The notes under the pieces are model-generated. The model saw nothing but the letters and a program-made list of their open reading frames with translations, was not told where the DNA came from and did no database searches. Shown in pieces: positions 1-12,034 of a stretch of DNA of 64,000 nucleotides. A program made the translations under genes and the position numbers. The stretch comes from Ilex aquifolium (lineage: Eukaryota > Streptophyta > Magnoliopsida > Aquifoliales > Aquifoliaceae): contig OX637401.1 of assembly GCA_951799425.1 (NCBI GenBank), positions 30,181,780 to 30,245,779 of the forward strand. Reading direction: 5' to 3'. The first letter of the stretch is position 1. Each line of letters starts with the position of its first letter.

Positions 1-2092
1 TTCTTTCCTCCCCGGTCATCTGAAAAGAAGGTATCCTGTGCGAAAATCGAAATATTTCCTTTGGCGGGATAAGGATTAAGTCCCTTCCCTCCATTTTTCG
101 AGAAAATAAACAGGCAAAGTGTTTCAACTTGCTCAAGTACAAAACAGATATGCCAATATCATCGGCATAGTCTGACAATACTTCGACAAACTCATATTCA
201 AACTTCTTTTTGCCGTCTGGATTAGAATACCATTTCATATCCCAATTCTTAAAGAGGGCCCAAGTTTCTCCCTTTTTTGGATAGATCTTGTAAGAGCCTC
301 TTATGCTGCCTTTTTCCCAACAAATTAAATGTGAGAACATCGGACGATCTACAATAGTCTGAGTGTTTCCATGTCTGAACTTACCGCAAGAGGCTGGCAG
401 TCCCTCATCAACCCATTTAATTTCATCCTCAACATCTGGGGCCGGCTCCAGCCAGGTTATCTGCAACTTAAACCCAGCAGAGAAAACTTTCTTGATACGA
501 CAATAAAATCTGGGCATGGCATCAAGAAGATCATAAACAGCCCAGATTTGTCCAACTGCAAAGCACTCTTCTTTTCTATTCTTCTCGAAGTCACTGAAAT
601 CTGGTTCATGATATTCATAAATTTCTGGTTCTGTCGCGGTATTAGGGCTTGATTTAGATGAAGGAACACGATTATCTTCAGGACTTTTATTATCATCCTC
701 AGTCACTTTCGCCTTTTCATTTGCCTTCTCCACCTCCTCATCTCCACTTTGCAAGCTCTCCTCATTAAAGGAACTTCCTTTCTCTTTTAATTCTTCCTCA
801 TCTTCCTCCATATCAGCAGCAAGACCAGCAGGTTTGTTCATACTGCTGGCCTCTTCTTTCAATGATATATCTTCAACCTCTTTTTCAGTGGCATGGGAAC
901 ATCCACTGCTTTTTACCCTTTTCGATGGGTTTACCATGTCATCATCATCGCTTATATTTTGATTATAAGAAACCTGCTTTTTAGACCGAGTAGATCTCCG
1001 AGGGTGCACCTCACCACCATATGCAAAATTCTGTCCAGCCAAATGATCACCGTCTTCTTCCACAACTATACCTTCCTCAGAGTCTGTGCTGCTTCCAGTG
1101 TCGCAACTATCACTGGAGTCCACTGCCTGCTTCCTCTTGGCATTCATCTTTTTAGGCTCCTTCGATTGTCCCTCCTTATTAATTTTTGCTTCCACATTCC
1201 CAAATTTTTCATTGGGTTTTGACCCCTCACCAACCTCAGAAGTGCATCCCGCCTTCGGTAAAGAATTCCTTGTTGGGTACTTGCTTCCCTGAAATCCCAC
1301 ATTGGAAGTAAAATCCTTAGTAGTACTTTGAGAGCGCATTTTAAAGGGACCTTGGGAGAAGGCAGACTGACTCCCATTGGCTCCTGTTGTCACACCTTGG
1401 GCATTCATTTCATAACCAGTGAAGGACCTTTTACAACTTTGACATTTCAGAAGTTTGTTCACAACATCTTTATAATACTGGTACCTTACAAAACAGAATG
1501 GACAGACAGTCCAGAAAGTTGCACAATCCTTAAGCCCTGACTGAGTCTGCTGTTGTGGCTGCTGGTTTTGCTGATTCATGTACTGTGATGTGGCATTGCC
1601 TGTAAAGTGATTCTGAACCCAAGGCTGTCTCCCAACATTCGACTGCTTGCTTGCTGGCTGCTGGGCCCAATTAGCTGTTGGAAATCTTCCTGCAGCCTTA
1701 CATAAGCTGTCATGTATCCTCCGTTTTTCACGGTCTAAAAGAACTCTCTGAGCTTCACCAACCAGCTTAAACGCATCTGCTGCACCAGGATATTTGTTCT
1801 TATCAGGATGAAGCAAAAGAGCTAACTTACGGTACTGCTTCTTAATTGCTGCATCATCCGAGGTTGGTTCAATCCTGAGGATGCCATACCAATCCCTATC
1901 CTTTCCAAAGACCTTGTTCTCAGCAGAGCAATGTACATCACAGACCAAAATCATCTGTGAAATGTTCTCCAGATCAGAATAGAGCTGCTGGGCCTTATGT
2001 GCAATCCTCTGAGCCCCAACAAAATCCTTGTTCTCCATCTTCTTCTCAGCGATCTCTTTGGCCCTGATGGCCTCTTCTTTGTTGCACTCCAT
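1..2092 (-). CDS. DnaJ (J-domain) / DUF3444 protein, C-terminus cut by window edge
   Basis: Uninterrupted minus-strand frame from the ATG at 2090-2092 to the window edge, about 697 residues, with no stop reached. It starts MECNKEEAIRAKEIAEKKM, the typical N-terminus of the plant DnaJ-DUF3444 family. The J domain covers about residues 66-130 and has HPD at 95-97, the motif that stimulates Hsp70 ATPase. A Q-rich linker follows, then two Cys-x2-Cys pairs (CPFC and CQSC) forming a likely zinc ribbon, then a long acidic Ser/Glu/Lys-rich linker. A DUF3444 domain begins near YEYHEPDFSDFE and continues to the edge. By family knowledge it is an Hsp70 co-chaperone, probably nuclear or cytosolic. The DUF3444 function and client are not known from sequence. 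Many members carry a second DUF3444 copy, which would lie outside the window. The single-exon ORF preceded by a 5' UTR intron fits the family. Confidence 0.9.
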   Translation of the reverse strand, partial: MECNKEEAIRAKEIAEKKMENKDFVGAQRIAHKAQQLYSDLENISQMILVCDVHCSAENKVFGKDRDWYGILRIEPTSDDAAIKKQYRKLALLLHPDKNKYPGAADAFKLVGEAQRVLLDREKRRIHDSLCKAAGRFPTANWAQQPASKQSNVGRQPWVQNHFTGNATSQYMNQQNQQPQQQTQSGLKDCATFWTVCPFCFVRYQYYKDVVNKLLKCQSCKRSFTGYEMNAQGVTTGANGSQSAFSQGPFKMRSQSTTKDFTSNVGFQGSKYPTRNSLPKAGCTSEVGEGSKPNEKFGNVEAKINKEGQSKEPKKMNAKRKQAVDSSDSCDTGSSTDSEEGIVVEEDGDHLAGQNFAYGGEVHPRRSTRSKKQVSYNQNISDDDDMVNPSKRVKSSGCSHATEKEVEDISLKEEASSMNKPAGLAADMEEDEEELKEKGSSFNEESLQSGDEEVEKANEKAKVTEDDNKSPEDNRVPSSKSSPNTATEPEIYEYHEPDFSDFEKNRKEECFAVGQIWAVYDLLDAMPRFYCRIKKVFSAGFKLQITWLEPAPDVEDEIKWVDEGLPASCGKFRHGNTQTIVDRPMFSHLICWEKGSIRGSYKIYPKKGETWALFKNWDMKWYSNPDGKKKFEYEFVEVLSDYADDIGISVLYLSKLKHFACLFSRKMEGRDLILIPPKEIFRFSHRIPSFQMTGEER

Positions 2093-2115
2093 CACTGATC
2101 CAGAAACCAAAGAAC

Positions 2116-4237
2116 CTAACTCAAATTGCCTCCATTAGGTGGATAGGACAAAAAGGACACATTTACACCTCATGTCAGACACAATATCAAAAAAATCCAA
2201 AAAAGGAAATGCTCGAACAGGCCCTGCAGAATTTTGCACCCAAAAAAAATAAAAAATCAACTCCACATGTAAGGCCCAGTAAATTCAAGTATGATTTGAT
2301 TCAGAAGCTTAAATCAACAAAAAAAAAAAAAAGGCAACAGAAAAGCAGGGTTTTTCTTCCCTCTGCAAGTAAGTGCGAGAGGGCTTGAGTGGAGAAGGAA
2401 GTGATGAAACAGAGCAGACAAGCGTCAAAATACAAATAAGAGTTAACAAATGTAACAAATAGTGCCTTGCTTCACCATCATAACGAACCGAAGATAACAA
2501 CTTCAAACTATCAACAAGTTAGATGTAAAGATATATGAGAAAATACATGTGCCAGTGCGTGTGCATATGCATTGATGGAATACATGTGTGCTTCTGGTCT
2601 ACAAAGTTTTTCAAGACACACATTCAAACAAATAGTAACATTTGAAAAAGAAAGAAAAGCAAAAACTTTACAAACTCGTTTTCTGATCCTCTTAATATCA
2701 GAGAGAGATGATTGTAATGCCTTGACATGTTACTTGTTCGTTTTTCTCCAAATTTCCAAGTCTGTTTAACAAACCCTGCTGACTGCTGTCAAAACTCAAA
2801 ACTAAAAAACAGAATCCCATTTCTTAACTAGTAAATACAATTAAATTGACCCAGCAGTATCGAACTCTTGATTGAAGTTACCAGAACATTACTTTTACTT
2901 CGGGCTGCCTAGCTGAAACATCTTAGTAACTACAAACAAATCAAGTAACAGGCCATAAGCTAGGTTTCATGGACACGGTTCAAAGATAAACAAGAATGAT
3001 CTTGTTAATCAGGTCTTTGGCATAGTGTAGTTGTGTCTGCAAATTTGAGAGCTGTGCAAACTAATTGATGCAACTCAACTCAACAGCCTTTATACCAATT
3101 GTTTGGAGGTGAATCTGTTTCACCATTTTGCTCTATCAAAAGTCATATTTCCTATCAAACCGCAAAGTATTATAGTAAAAAAGGGTATATATATATATAC
3201 ACACACACACACATATATCAAATCACCCTTCTTCACTGGTACAATACTAGATCTTCTATAAACATGTCCAAATCACCTAAATAGTTTGCTCTTAATTTAT
3301 TTCTTATTGCAACTATACGCTTTCACTAACATACTCGTACATAATTGTACAACACATTCATCTTAGCATTATCATTTTTGCAACACTTGGTTTTTGAGCA
3401 AAGTATTCACGTTTCTAATTTACCCAACATTATTTACCATAAAGCACTATTGGTCAAATGGTTGTTTGCTAAAACTTACCTTCAACCTAAGAGGTATAAG
3501 TTGATCACACAATGTGCGCTACATGCATTCCTCCACTTAGTTCATCCTACTTTTATTAACATCATCTCCATTTTTCCCTCCCCATAGATATCCCCAAATA
3601 TAAAAAATGTTCACTCTTTTATACCTATTGATTTTCGATTCTTATTACCTCCCTACTTGAATTTCTACTATTAATAAAGTTATATCCAATGAATTCAGTT
3701 TCATTTCTACTTATCTAGAATTCTAAAACTTTTCTCTAAACTTCTAACTTATTGTTAATATCCATCGCAACTACGAAAAGATCCACCATTGTTACTAGCG
3801 TTGGAACCTTGTCATCAATAATTCAACCAAATAACAATGGCAAAACACGGACAACAAAAACCCTAAACTCTACCCAAAATAAGGCAGGAGCAGGCTCAAA
3901 CTTGAACTTTCTTCTTCAACGACAAAACTTAATCATTGGAAATGGTAAAAACATGCAAAGTACAAACACAAAGAAAAATTTAATTAAACATATCAAAAAC
4001 AGTACCCAGAAAAAGGTTCAACACTTTTCACCTCAAAATAGACAAGTGAGTATATACCCAGTTACCAATAAGTGATAATTTTCTCAAAGAGATCTTTGAC
4101 AATGTGGAAAACCCTAATGATGAGACCAAAAAATTAACAAAAACAGATAGAAAAAAGCGATTACTTGGAATAATAACACTAGTAAAGCAAAGAGAAAGCA
4201 AACTCAAGGCAATAAACAAGAGGTAAAGAGAGCTCAC
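2116..4237 (-). other. inferred 5' UTR intron of the DnaJ/DUF3444 gene
   Basis: No open frame of note lies here. On the minus strand a good donor (AACAA then GTGAG) sits at 4237, and a TTAG acceptor at about 2116 lies just upstream of the start codon. The leader exon would therefore be about 4238-4400. Inside are a TA/CA microsatellite and AT-rich filler. This is inference from splice signals only. Confidence 0.5.
3186..3218. repeat. (TA)n(CA)n microsatellite
   Basis: About 14 bases of alternating TA run into about 14 bases of CA and then TATAT, inside the inferred UTR intron. It is a simple repeat and likely polymorphic in length. Confidence 0.9.
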
Positions 4238-4439
4238 TTGTTCGTACGAACCCCAAGCTGACTTTTTTGACAAAACGAGCAAAGCAGATACCGGGGGAAA
4301 GAGACTGGTACCAAATGAAGAAGGACGCCTTGAATTTGGTTTATAATCTCCTTGAATTCGTAAGAACATGTATTTGCCTCAAACCTAATGTAAATATGTA
4401 AAAGTTTAGGGGTAAATGTCAACCATGCATTACCACTTT

Positions 4440-6186
4440 TACCCTTGAAAGAAGAATACTAGATTGGGCCCTTTAATTACAAGGGTCCGTGTAATTTGAG
4501 CGAGCTAATTTGAACCCAACTCGAATTTAATTTAGGGAAATTTGGAGGTCGGTTTTCCTATATAGACTTATTTGGAGATAAGTCCGTCAAGAAAACTTAT
4601 TTGGTTTTAAGTTCCTTTTTTGTCAATTTTACTATTGTAACCCTTCTCTGTAGGAATGCTATAAACGACATTTATGGACACAATAACCAATCATATACAT
4701 CTCCTTCATAATTGCCTTCAAATCCGGCTACAAGCTTCCAAGCTACAATGTTTCCTTATCCGAAAAACAAGAAACCGGCATTTACAAAAAATTGTTCATA
4801 TGCAAATTTTAAACTCATTACATTCCATAAAATACAATTTCAATTTACTATTCCAGTTTACTTTGGACTCCATGGACAAAATATTAATATTGAATATTAA
4901 TATTTAACAAATAACAATAGTAATATATTCAACAAAGACAGTAACATGGTCACTAAAAAAATAGTAACATGTTTACAAAAAAAAAGTAACATAGTAAAAA
5001 AGTAAAAACAATTAGGGATTTAATTTTGTCAAAATGGGTATTAACCTTATAACAAAGATTCAAGAGAACTCATACATTAATACTAAATTAAAGTGTTATA
5101 GATTTCGATTTTATTGATTTTTTTGTTGCGCAAAACAATCGAGTATTCTTTTGTTATGTTACTGTAGAAAAAGTTCATATTACTGTACGTGAACCAAAAA
5201 ATTGAGTTCAGAATTTCGATTTTTGATGTTCACAATTAGTGTTGAGTGTCGTAATTCAACTGTCGATTGTGTATTACTACTCGTCATTTTGTAAATTTTC
5301 AATTTGTGGATCGTATTTTCACTAAAATCATTCAAAAGTTAATGTTACTGTAAAAAAACTATTATCTTGTATTTTGAAAAATTATATGTGTTACTGAGCA
5401 CAAATCTTTGATGTTACTGTGAATATTAAAATGTATATTACGTAATATACGTCTCAAAGTTTGTAATTGTATGTTAAAATTCACTATAGTAACACGATTA
5501 TACTGATAGCACAACTCTAATTGTAACTTCAATCATATAGTAACATGAATGTTACTATATATTAACATTCGTGTTACTGAACTCCGTTGGCATTGTTCAG
5601 CCTCCCTATATTATGCATTACTGTTGTTAAGGAATTTTTGTTATCTGATTTTGACTTAATAGACCAACAATTTATTCGTACATTAAACTTTTCATATATA
5701 ATTATCAAAATATATAACTTTCATATAAAACTTTCATTAATTATCATAATATTGAAGAAACCGTTTCCATATATAACTCAATCAAGAGTTTATATATATA
5801 CTTCAATGATCTAACCTATGTAACTTTTCATAACTGGACAAAACTAACACCGTTAGGAGTAATTTTGAAATTTGAAAAATAGGTAGACTTAAGTACCTAC
5901 ATATAAGTTTAAACATTGACTTACCCAAAAATAAAATTTCGTCTAGGACTCAAGTCATTATAAGTCCATTTAAGGGGACTCACCCTCAATTTTCACTTTA
6001 ATTTATGATTTTTTGGAGTGTGATTATATTTTTTTTAGACTTATTTGAGATGAAGTGTATTGATAAATTTTTTACTCTATCAAGTTCACTTTTACTATAA
6101 CATATTGTTATTAGGTACAGAATTCAAATGACTTTTTATTTATATTACCTATTTACTCTTCTTTAAATAATGCATAATTGATTGAT
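4440..6186. other. AT-rich intergenic DNA, no gene seen
   Basis: Only short frames with biased composition occur. The one structured segment is 4917-5585, where AGTAACA and its complement TGTTACT recur many times (listed separately). The left end probably contains the DnaJ gene promoter; I could not place a TATA box with confidence. Confidence 0.6.
4917..5585. repeat. clustered AGTAACA / TGTTACT motifs
   Basis: Forward AGTAAYA-type motifs occur near 4917, 4940, 4962 and 4985. TGTTACT or ATTACTG forms follow near 5153, 5177, 5341, 5387 and 5410, and mixed orientations near 5484, 5536, 5548 and 5572. Short motifs that switch orientation from one side to the other are typical of subterminal repeats where a transposase binds. 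No clear terminal inverted repeat or target duplication was found, so the element type is open. Confidence 0.4.
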
Positions 6187-6191
6187 AGTTT

Positions 6192-7157
6192 TGTAACACC
6201 CCACCCTCCACATGGCATAATATTGTCCGCTTTGGGCCCACTAGCCCTCACGGTTTTGTTCCTCCCAGTACAACCCTGGGAAAAGACCTTATGTCATGTA
6301 AGGCGAGGGGCTTACTTATAAGCCCAACAAATTTCCTCTCCCTAACCGATATGGGATTCCAGGATCTCACAATCCACCCCCCTTAAGGGCTGCACGTCCC
6401 CGTGCAGTAGCTCGCCAGCTATCTGCCCGCCCACATACACGTGACTGTAGGGCCCCACACTCGATCCAGGCGAGAGTCGGCTCTGATACCAACTTGTAAC
6501 ACCCCACCCTCCACATGGCATAATATTGTCCGTTTTTTGCCCACTGGCCCTCACGATTTTGTTCCTCTCAGTACCCTGGGGAAAATGCATTATGCCATGT
6601 AAGGCGAGGGCTTACTTATAAGCCCAGCAACTTTCCTCTCCCTAACCGATGTGGGATTTCAGGATCTCACAATACTTGTAACACCCCACCCTCCACATGA
6701 CATAATATTGTCCGCTTTGGGCCCACTGGCCCTCACGATTTTGTTCATCCCAGTACCCCTGGGAAAATGCCTTATGCCATGTAAGGCGAGGGGCTTACTT
6801 ATAAGCCCAGCAACTTTCCTCTCCCTAACCGATGTAGGATTCCAGGATCTCACAATTCACCCCCTTTAAGGGCTGCACGTCCCCGTGCAGTAGCTCGCCA
6901 GTTACCTACCCACCCACATACACGTGACTGCAGGGCCCCACACTCGATTTAGGCGAGAGTCGGCTTTGATACCAATTTGTAACACCCCACCCTCCACATG
7001 ACATAATATTGTCCGCTTTTGGCCCACTGGCCCTCACGGTTTTGTTCCTCCCAGTACAACCCTGGGAAAATACTTTATGTCATGTAAGGCGAGGGGCTTA
7101 CTTATAAGCCCAGCAACTTTCCTCTCCCTAACCGATGTGGGATTTCAGGATCTCACA
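6192..7157 (-). mobile_element. TRIM-type LTR retrotransposon array: four LTRs, two internal domains, one TSD
   Basis: Four near-identical direct repeats of 177-180 bp lie at 6192-6371, 6495-6671, 6677-6854 and 6978-7157. Read on the minus strand each begins TGTGAGATCC and ends GTGTTACA, so TG...CA as in LTRs. LTR1/LTR2 and LTR3/LTR4 are each separated by a 123-bp internal domain (6372-6494, 6855-6977). Next to the minus-strand LTR end at 6479-6492 is TTGGTATCAGAGCC, the primer-binding site for initiator Met-tRNA. A purine tract (AAGGGGGGTGG) precedes the other LTR. Only ATACT separates LTR2 from LTR3. The whole array is flanked by the 5-bp duplication AGTTT (6187-6191 and 7158-7162). There is no coding capacity, which is typical of terminal-repeat retrotransposons in miniature. 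Confidence 0.9.
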
Positions 7158-7499
7158 AGTTTATTTTCTAATAAAATATGTAAAGATTTGATTAGATTTT
7201 ATCATTAATTTGAATTTTGAAATTTTATCTTATTCTCTCTATACCTGTTATCTCTTTCACATTCTCTCCCATATTTTCTCTCTATACTGTGTATTTAAGA
7301 CATAATTACTCTCTCTCAATCCGAAGTCGATATTCGTAAACGTCGTTATATTCATACTCTAAAAAAGATACACCGAAGAGATCATAATTGATTGATAATT
7401 TTTTTCTTTTCAAATATGTAAAAATTTTACATAATTGGATATCAACATTACACTAATAGTTATTTTGACATAATCGGATATCAATGTTACACCAAATAG

Positions 7500-7881
7500 A
7501 TAGTATAATTATATACTAATTATAATTTAATTTTAAAAAAATTAAATTTTTATTTTTGATTTTATATCAGTAAATGACATAATAGAACATGAATTTTTAT
7601 TGTAAAATTTAAAATTTAAAATATTTGATATCCTATATTTGATTGAAGTATTTTTTATATAAATATAACATTTTAAACTTGAGGGTTCTAAATATTACAT
7701 GCATATAAACTTCAGGGGGTCTGGGTGTAATTTACAAACGGACATTGATGACAGATGTCTAAGTATTATGTGCGTACAAGTCTCAAGAGGTCTGTATGTA
7801 ATATTTTAAATGTTAGGGAATTTAAGTAATTAAGTGACAAACTTTAGGGAGTCTGGATATAATTCTCCAAAATAATTACAA
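7500..7881 (+). repeat. partial copy of a long-TIR element (right arm)
   Basis: This aligns by eye, base for base over long stretches, with 60985-61349. Shared parts include the run around AAATGACATAATA, the phrase TTTTAAACTTGA, and the terminal phrase ending GTGACAAACTTTA. The full element at 60673-61349 has two inverted arms; here only the inner part and right arm are visible. Confidence 0.7.
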
Positions 7882-8005
7882 ACTTTCATAAAGTCATCAT
7901 TAATACATTTTAGTTAACAGACACTATTTTATATCGAGGTGGTCTCTGAGCGCTCCCCTTTGTCCCACCCATTTTTAAATTATAAAAAAAAATAGATATC
8001 ATTTT

Positions 8006-8170
8006 AAATGGTTATACTTTTTTTATAAAGTCACTATTGTTAACTCTTGAACAAAAAGACACAATTACAAATGGCTATATTCTTTCATAAAGTCACTAAT
8101 GATAATTTTTGGACCAAAAGACACAAATTCAAATGATTGCACATTTTTTCGAAAGACCACCAATGAGTCT
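8006..8170. repeat. three diverged tandem units of 62-63 bp
   Basis: Units start at 8006, 8069 and 8131, each opening with AAATGRYT. The first two continue through TAAAGTCACTA to AAAAGACACAA; the third is partial and more diverged (GAAAGACCACCAATGA). There is no coding frame across the units. Confidence 0.7.
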
Positions 8171-8717
8171 ATAAATAAATGATGTCTTACACTCAAAAAA
8201 CTTAGCATTGAACAATATTACACTTCATATTAAAATTGCTCTCTCGCTATTATTTTTTCCATTGTCCCAAATTCACATACATCTATTTTTTCTTTTTCAA
8301 TCTTATTATAGTTTCTATAGAGTTAGAATACCAAAAATCGACTATTTGATTTCCTTAAGGTATTTGAGTAATGTTCAAATTTGAGAAATTTCATCGTATA
8401 TTCAGAACATATTTTGTGAAATTTCTTGTGCACACCGTTCTAAATAATAGGTGGGGAGGACAAATACAATTTCGAATTTACAAGGAACAATGGTGGGCCC
8501 TGCTGGAATTCACTTTCCTATAATTTCCACTATTTTCTTCCTAAACAAACATGGTAAATTTTCCTATACCTTCTTCTTTTTTTGTTTTTTTATTTCATTT
8601 TTCTCGCTAACCAAAGGAACCAATGCTCGTACAGTGAAGGGGAAAATAAGGCATGCACTTTCCGTGACCTTGGAGAAAAAGAGTGTCAGTTGTTAATATA
8701 GCAGGAATCTGGTAATC

Positions 8718-9030
8718 AAACTGAGCTACTCGAGCTTGGCTTGAGTTCAGCTCGGATTCGGCTTGTTCAAACTCAGTTCGTTTTCTAAACGAGCCCGAAA
8801 TTAAACAAGTTTTTAAGTTTGTTTAAAAAACAAGTCCTACAAGTTCGACTCAAACTCGACAGGTTCGACTCATTTATGTGCAAATAATCGGGTTCGACTT
8901 GTTTTTGGTCGTTCAGGCTCGGCTCGTTTAGGAAATGAGCTGAACTTGAACAATTTTTTAAGCTCGATTAAGAAACAAGTTTTTCATGTTCGGCTTGAAC
9001 TCGGCTCGGACTCGTTCAACTAACCGCCCT
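8718..9030. repeat. GAGCTCG/AACTCG-rich dispersed repeat
   Basis: Short phrases such as GCTCGGCTCGTTTA, AAACGAGC and GAACTTGAACAA recur in both orientations. This low-complexity repeat style is widespread in angiosperm introns and intergenic DNA. A related, more decayed segment is at 20840-21020. Confidence 0.6.
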
Positions 9031-10299
9031 AGGAATCATGGGTGGAGCTATGTATTGTTCAGGATGGTCAAGTGCCCCCTCAATTTTTTATTATCTAGGT
9101 ATATATATTATATATTTGTATAATATATCACTTGTGCCCACCTAAAACTAAAGATAAAAATGCTAGGCCCACCAACTCCACCCAAAAAAAAATTAAAAAA
9201 ACCAAGTCCACATAAAACAAAAAAAAATTTGGGCCCATATTGTTGAAATCTGAGTATCATACAAAAAATTAAAACTTAATTACGTTAAGTTACGACTCAA
9301 ATTAATCGAGTTGCGATTCAATGAAATTGAGTTAAAATTGATTCCAAAAACTTGGGAACGATTCCAAATTGTTGAAATTTGATATCGATTCAATTTTTTA
9401 ACCGATTGAGTGTCAGTTGATCATGGTGTATCATATCTTCTCAATTTTTTATGAGTATGGTATGAAGTTTTAAATTTTTCTACAATATTTGTAGTCATAT
9501 AGATAATGTTAATCAGTATTGTAAAGACAAATAGAACAATGAGACAAGTTTTTTATTTTATTAAGGCTTTCTTCAAATGACCTTAATTTTATTATTTATG
9601 AATTTTTGCAAGTGAAAGTTCTTGCAATTGACTTTCATTTAACTTTTTTTTTTTTTTTACGAGAAATCGTCTCTATTTTTATTCAAGTATTAATTATAGT
9701 ATTTGTTGTGTGTCAATTAATTTTAAATTTTTTTACTATGTTTAACTCTTAAATTTTAGTTTAATAATTTTACTATGTTAATATCTCAGTGTGTTTGGAA
9801 CATCATTTATTGAATGAATTTAATGGATTGTTAGTGAATAACTGATATTTTTTAATTACAAAATTGACAATTAGCTTCATTTTTTACGATGGTGATAATT
9901 AGTCATTTTTTGTACATATACAATATACATTATTTTTTGACATTTTTTATGTTAAATGGAATTCATGTATCAAATGTGATATAATAAATATAAATATATT
10001 ATATAGTGTGATTAATTAGGAAGAAAAAAATTAGAATACGTAATTAAAATACCCACCCTAAACAAAATTTCGAGATATTTTGTCCATACGTCTCTTTGAG
10101 AATCATTTTTATTTTTCTTCTCACAACATTGATAACAATAATCTGACAAAAAAAAAAAAAAAATTGATAATGCAACCTTCGTCCAGGCCTAACTCGAGTG
10201 AGGCTATGATAGGGTACGAATCGAATACGTGTCTACTAGGGTATTCTGTGTAAAATAAAATAAAATTATCGCGTTTAAAAAATTTACTATAATTAAAAA

Positions 10300-10525
10300 T
10301 TTAAATTTAAATAAGCAGATCTACTGTAATCAAAAAATTAAAATGTAATTTCAAGGGATTTTGGTGTAATTTACTAACAGATATAGTAACTGACATTTGA
10401 CAGCAGAAATTTAAGTGTTTTGTACGTACAAACGTCAGTGGGTCTGTGTGTAATATTTCAAACATCAACGGGTCTGAGTGATTAAGTAATGAACCTCAAG
10501 GAGTTTGAATGTAATTTTTCCTATT
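10300..10525 (+). repeat. second partial copy of the long-TIR element (right arm)
   Basis: The order of phrases matches 7700-7881 and 61150-61349: a TTTCAAGGGATTT-type phrase, then TAATTTACTAACAG, then GTACGTACAAACGTC, GGTCTGTGTGTAATATTT and a closing GTGATTAAGTAATGAAC. The left arm is not visible. Confidence 0.6.
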
Positions 10526-12034
10526 ATTTGTGCGGATCCAAATTTTTATACATTTTTTCTCAAATTTCCTCAATAAATTACTAGTCGTGCATGATGAAGG
10601 ACTCACTGATATATAATTGACTTCACTTTAAATTTACAACGAGTGATTTACCGATGAAACATTAAATTAAATGTTGGAAAGTGAAATTCATTGTATATAA
10701 GTGAGTTCCTCTCTCATTTATAGTTAATGATTTGTGAAAAAATAAAGAAAAAAACGTATTAGAAGGTATGTGAATCCCTAAATTACAATAGGCCTCCCTG
10801 ACATTGATAGAACTTGATAAATTTAACGATAAATTACTGAATGACCCAGGACCAGCCCAATGGCATAGTTATTGAAGTCCCCGCTTTAGTCCTCCGAATT
10901 ATTAGGACCCCATTTTATGGAGGTTTAATTAAGTCTAATGTTCAAATAATATTTTTAGATATATATTCAATTAAGTTCAATTTTAAATTTTTTTTTAATT
11001 TTTTTAGATTTGATTTTACTTTGTTAAGAATTTATTTATGTTATTAATGGCAACATAAAACACCATTTGAGTTTATAATATTTAGCTTAAGTTTTATTAT
11101 TTATAATTTTTTTTTTCATCAATTATATTAACATTAAATTTAATAAAATTCTATCTTACCATTATATCAAGTATCACGTTTTATTTGAATTAACTATATA
11201 ATAACTACAAAACATGTTCACTCAATTTCCTATCCGACTTCTTACCCGATTAATTTGGACAGAATTTAGATATGAATACTACACTTGATCGGGTAGAGTA
11301 GACCAAGAAAAATTTCTTCTGCAAAATCCTCGTTCCAATCACACGGATCAAATTACAATGTCCTACAGGGTAGAAAGAATATGGAACAATAAAAAGTCAA
11401 AATTATAATAAAAAGATGGAAATAACCAATTCTTCTCTGCTAGGTAAGCAAATGAAGTACACTTGTTGGGGTTTCCCTTTATGGTCTGAAGAAAGGTTAA
11501 AACCTCGACTTCTACATGTGCCAACTAGAACCTAAAATAACAGAGATGTTCCTGCAAAACGTAAAGGGAAAAATCATTCAAGAAATTTCGAAAATGGTAG
11601 ACTATTCCAGTGTACTTTCTACAGTACTGTACTGGCCGTTTACGACCAAATTAAGACGAGTTATGACTCAATCAGATCACGTTTTGACTCAATGAGGTCG
11701 AGTTATGATCGATCCTGTTTGTTAGGATCAATCTCAAGTTTTTCTGAATCAATTTCAAATTTTTAAGCCTCATTGATTCATAACTTGGAACCATAAATTT
11801 TTCCCATTTCCGGAGTCGAAGGAAGGAGCAGACAAACCCAAAGTAAAGTATCCTCTTAAATATACATAAAACAGGAATTGCTGAGATGATGAAATGGTAG
11901 TCCATTCAATAGAGAATGAGAGGGAGAGGATACACCAAGTGCCAACCCCAAGAAATCAAATTCAGATCAAGCAAAGTGGAAAACAGAGTCTACGGTGCAA
12001 TAAAAGATTAGCCAAACAAACCTTATTATCGTTA

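Larger units (their letters stand above)
7163..12034. other. AT-rich repeat-derived intergenic region, no gene seen
   Basis: No frame with recognisable protein similarity was found. The region is a mosaic of decayed repeats, listed individually: a long-TIR arm at 7500-7881, 62-63-bp tandem units at 8006-8170, GAGCTCG-type sequence at 8718-9030, and a second arm at 10300-10525. The right end contains the 3' UTR and terminator region of the DHQD/SDH gene. Confidence 0.6.

Noticed and set aside
3752-4075. 107-codon Asn/Thr/Lys-rich plus-strand frame
   Set aside because: Composition is that of AT-rich DNA, it lies in the inferred UTR intron of the DnaJ gene, and no domain is recognised.
8451-8696. 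81-codon frame with a Phe-rich stretch that resembles a membrane helix
   Set aside because: The Phe run is a poly-T tract. The N-terminus is not a credible signal and no homologous family comes to mind.
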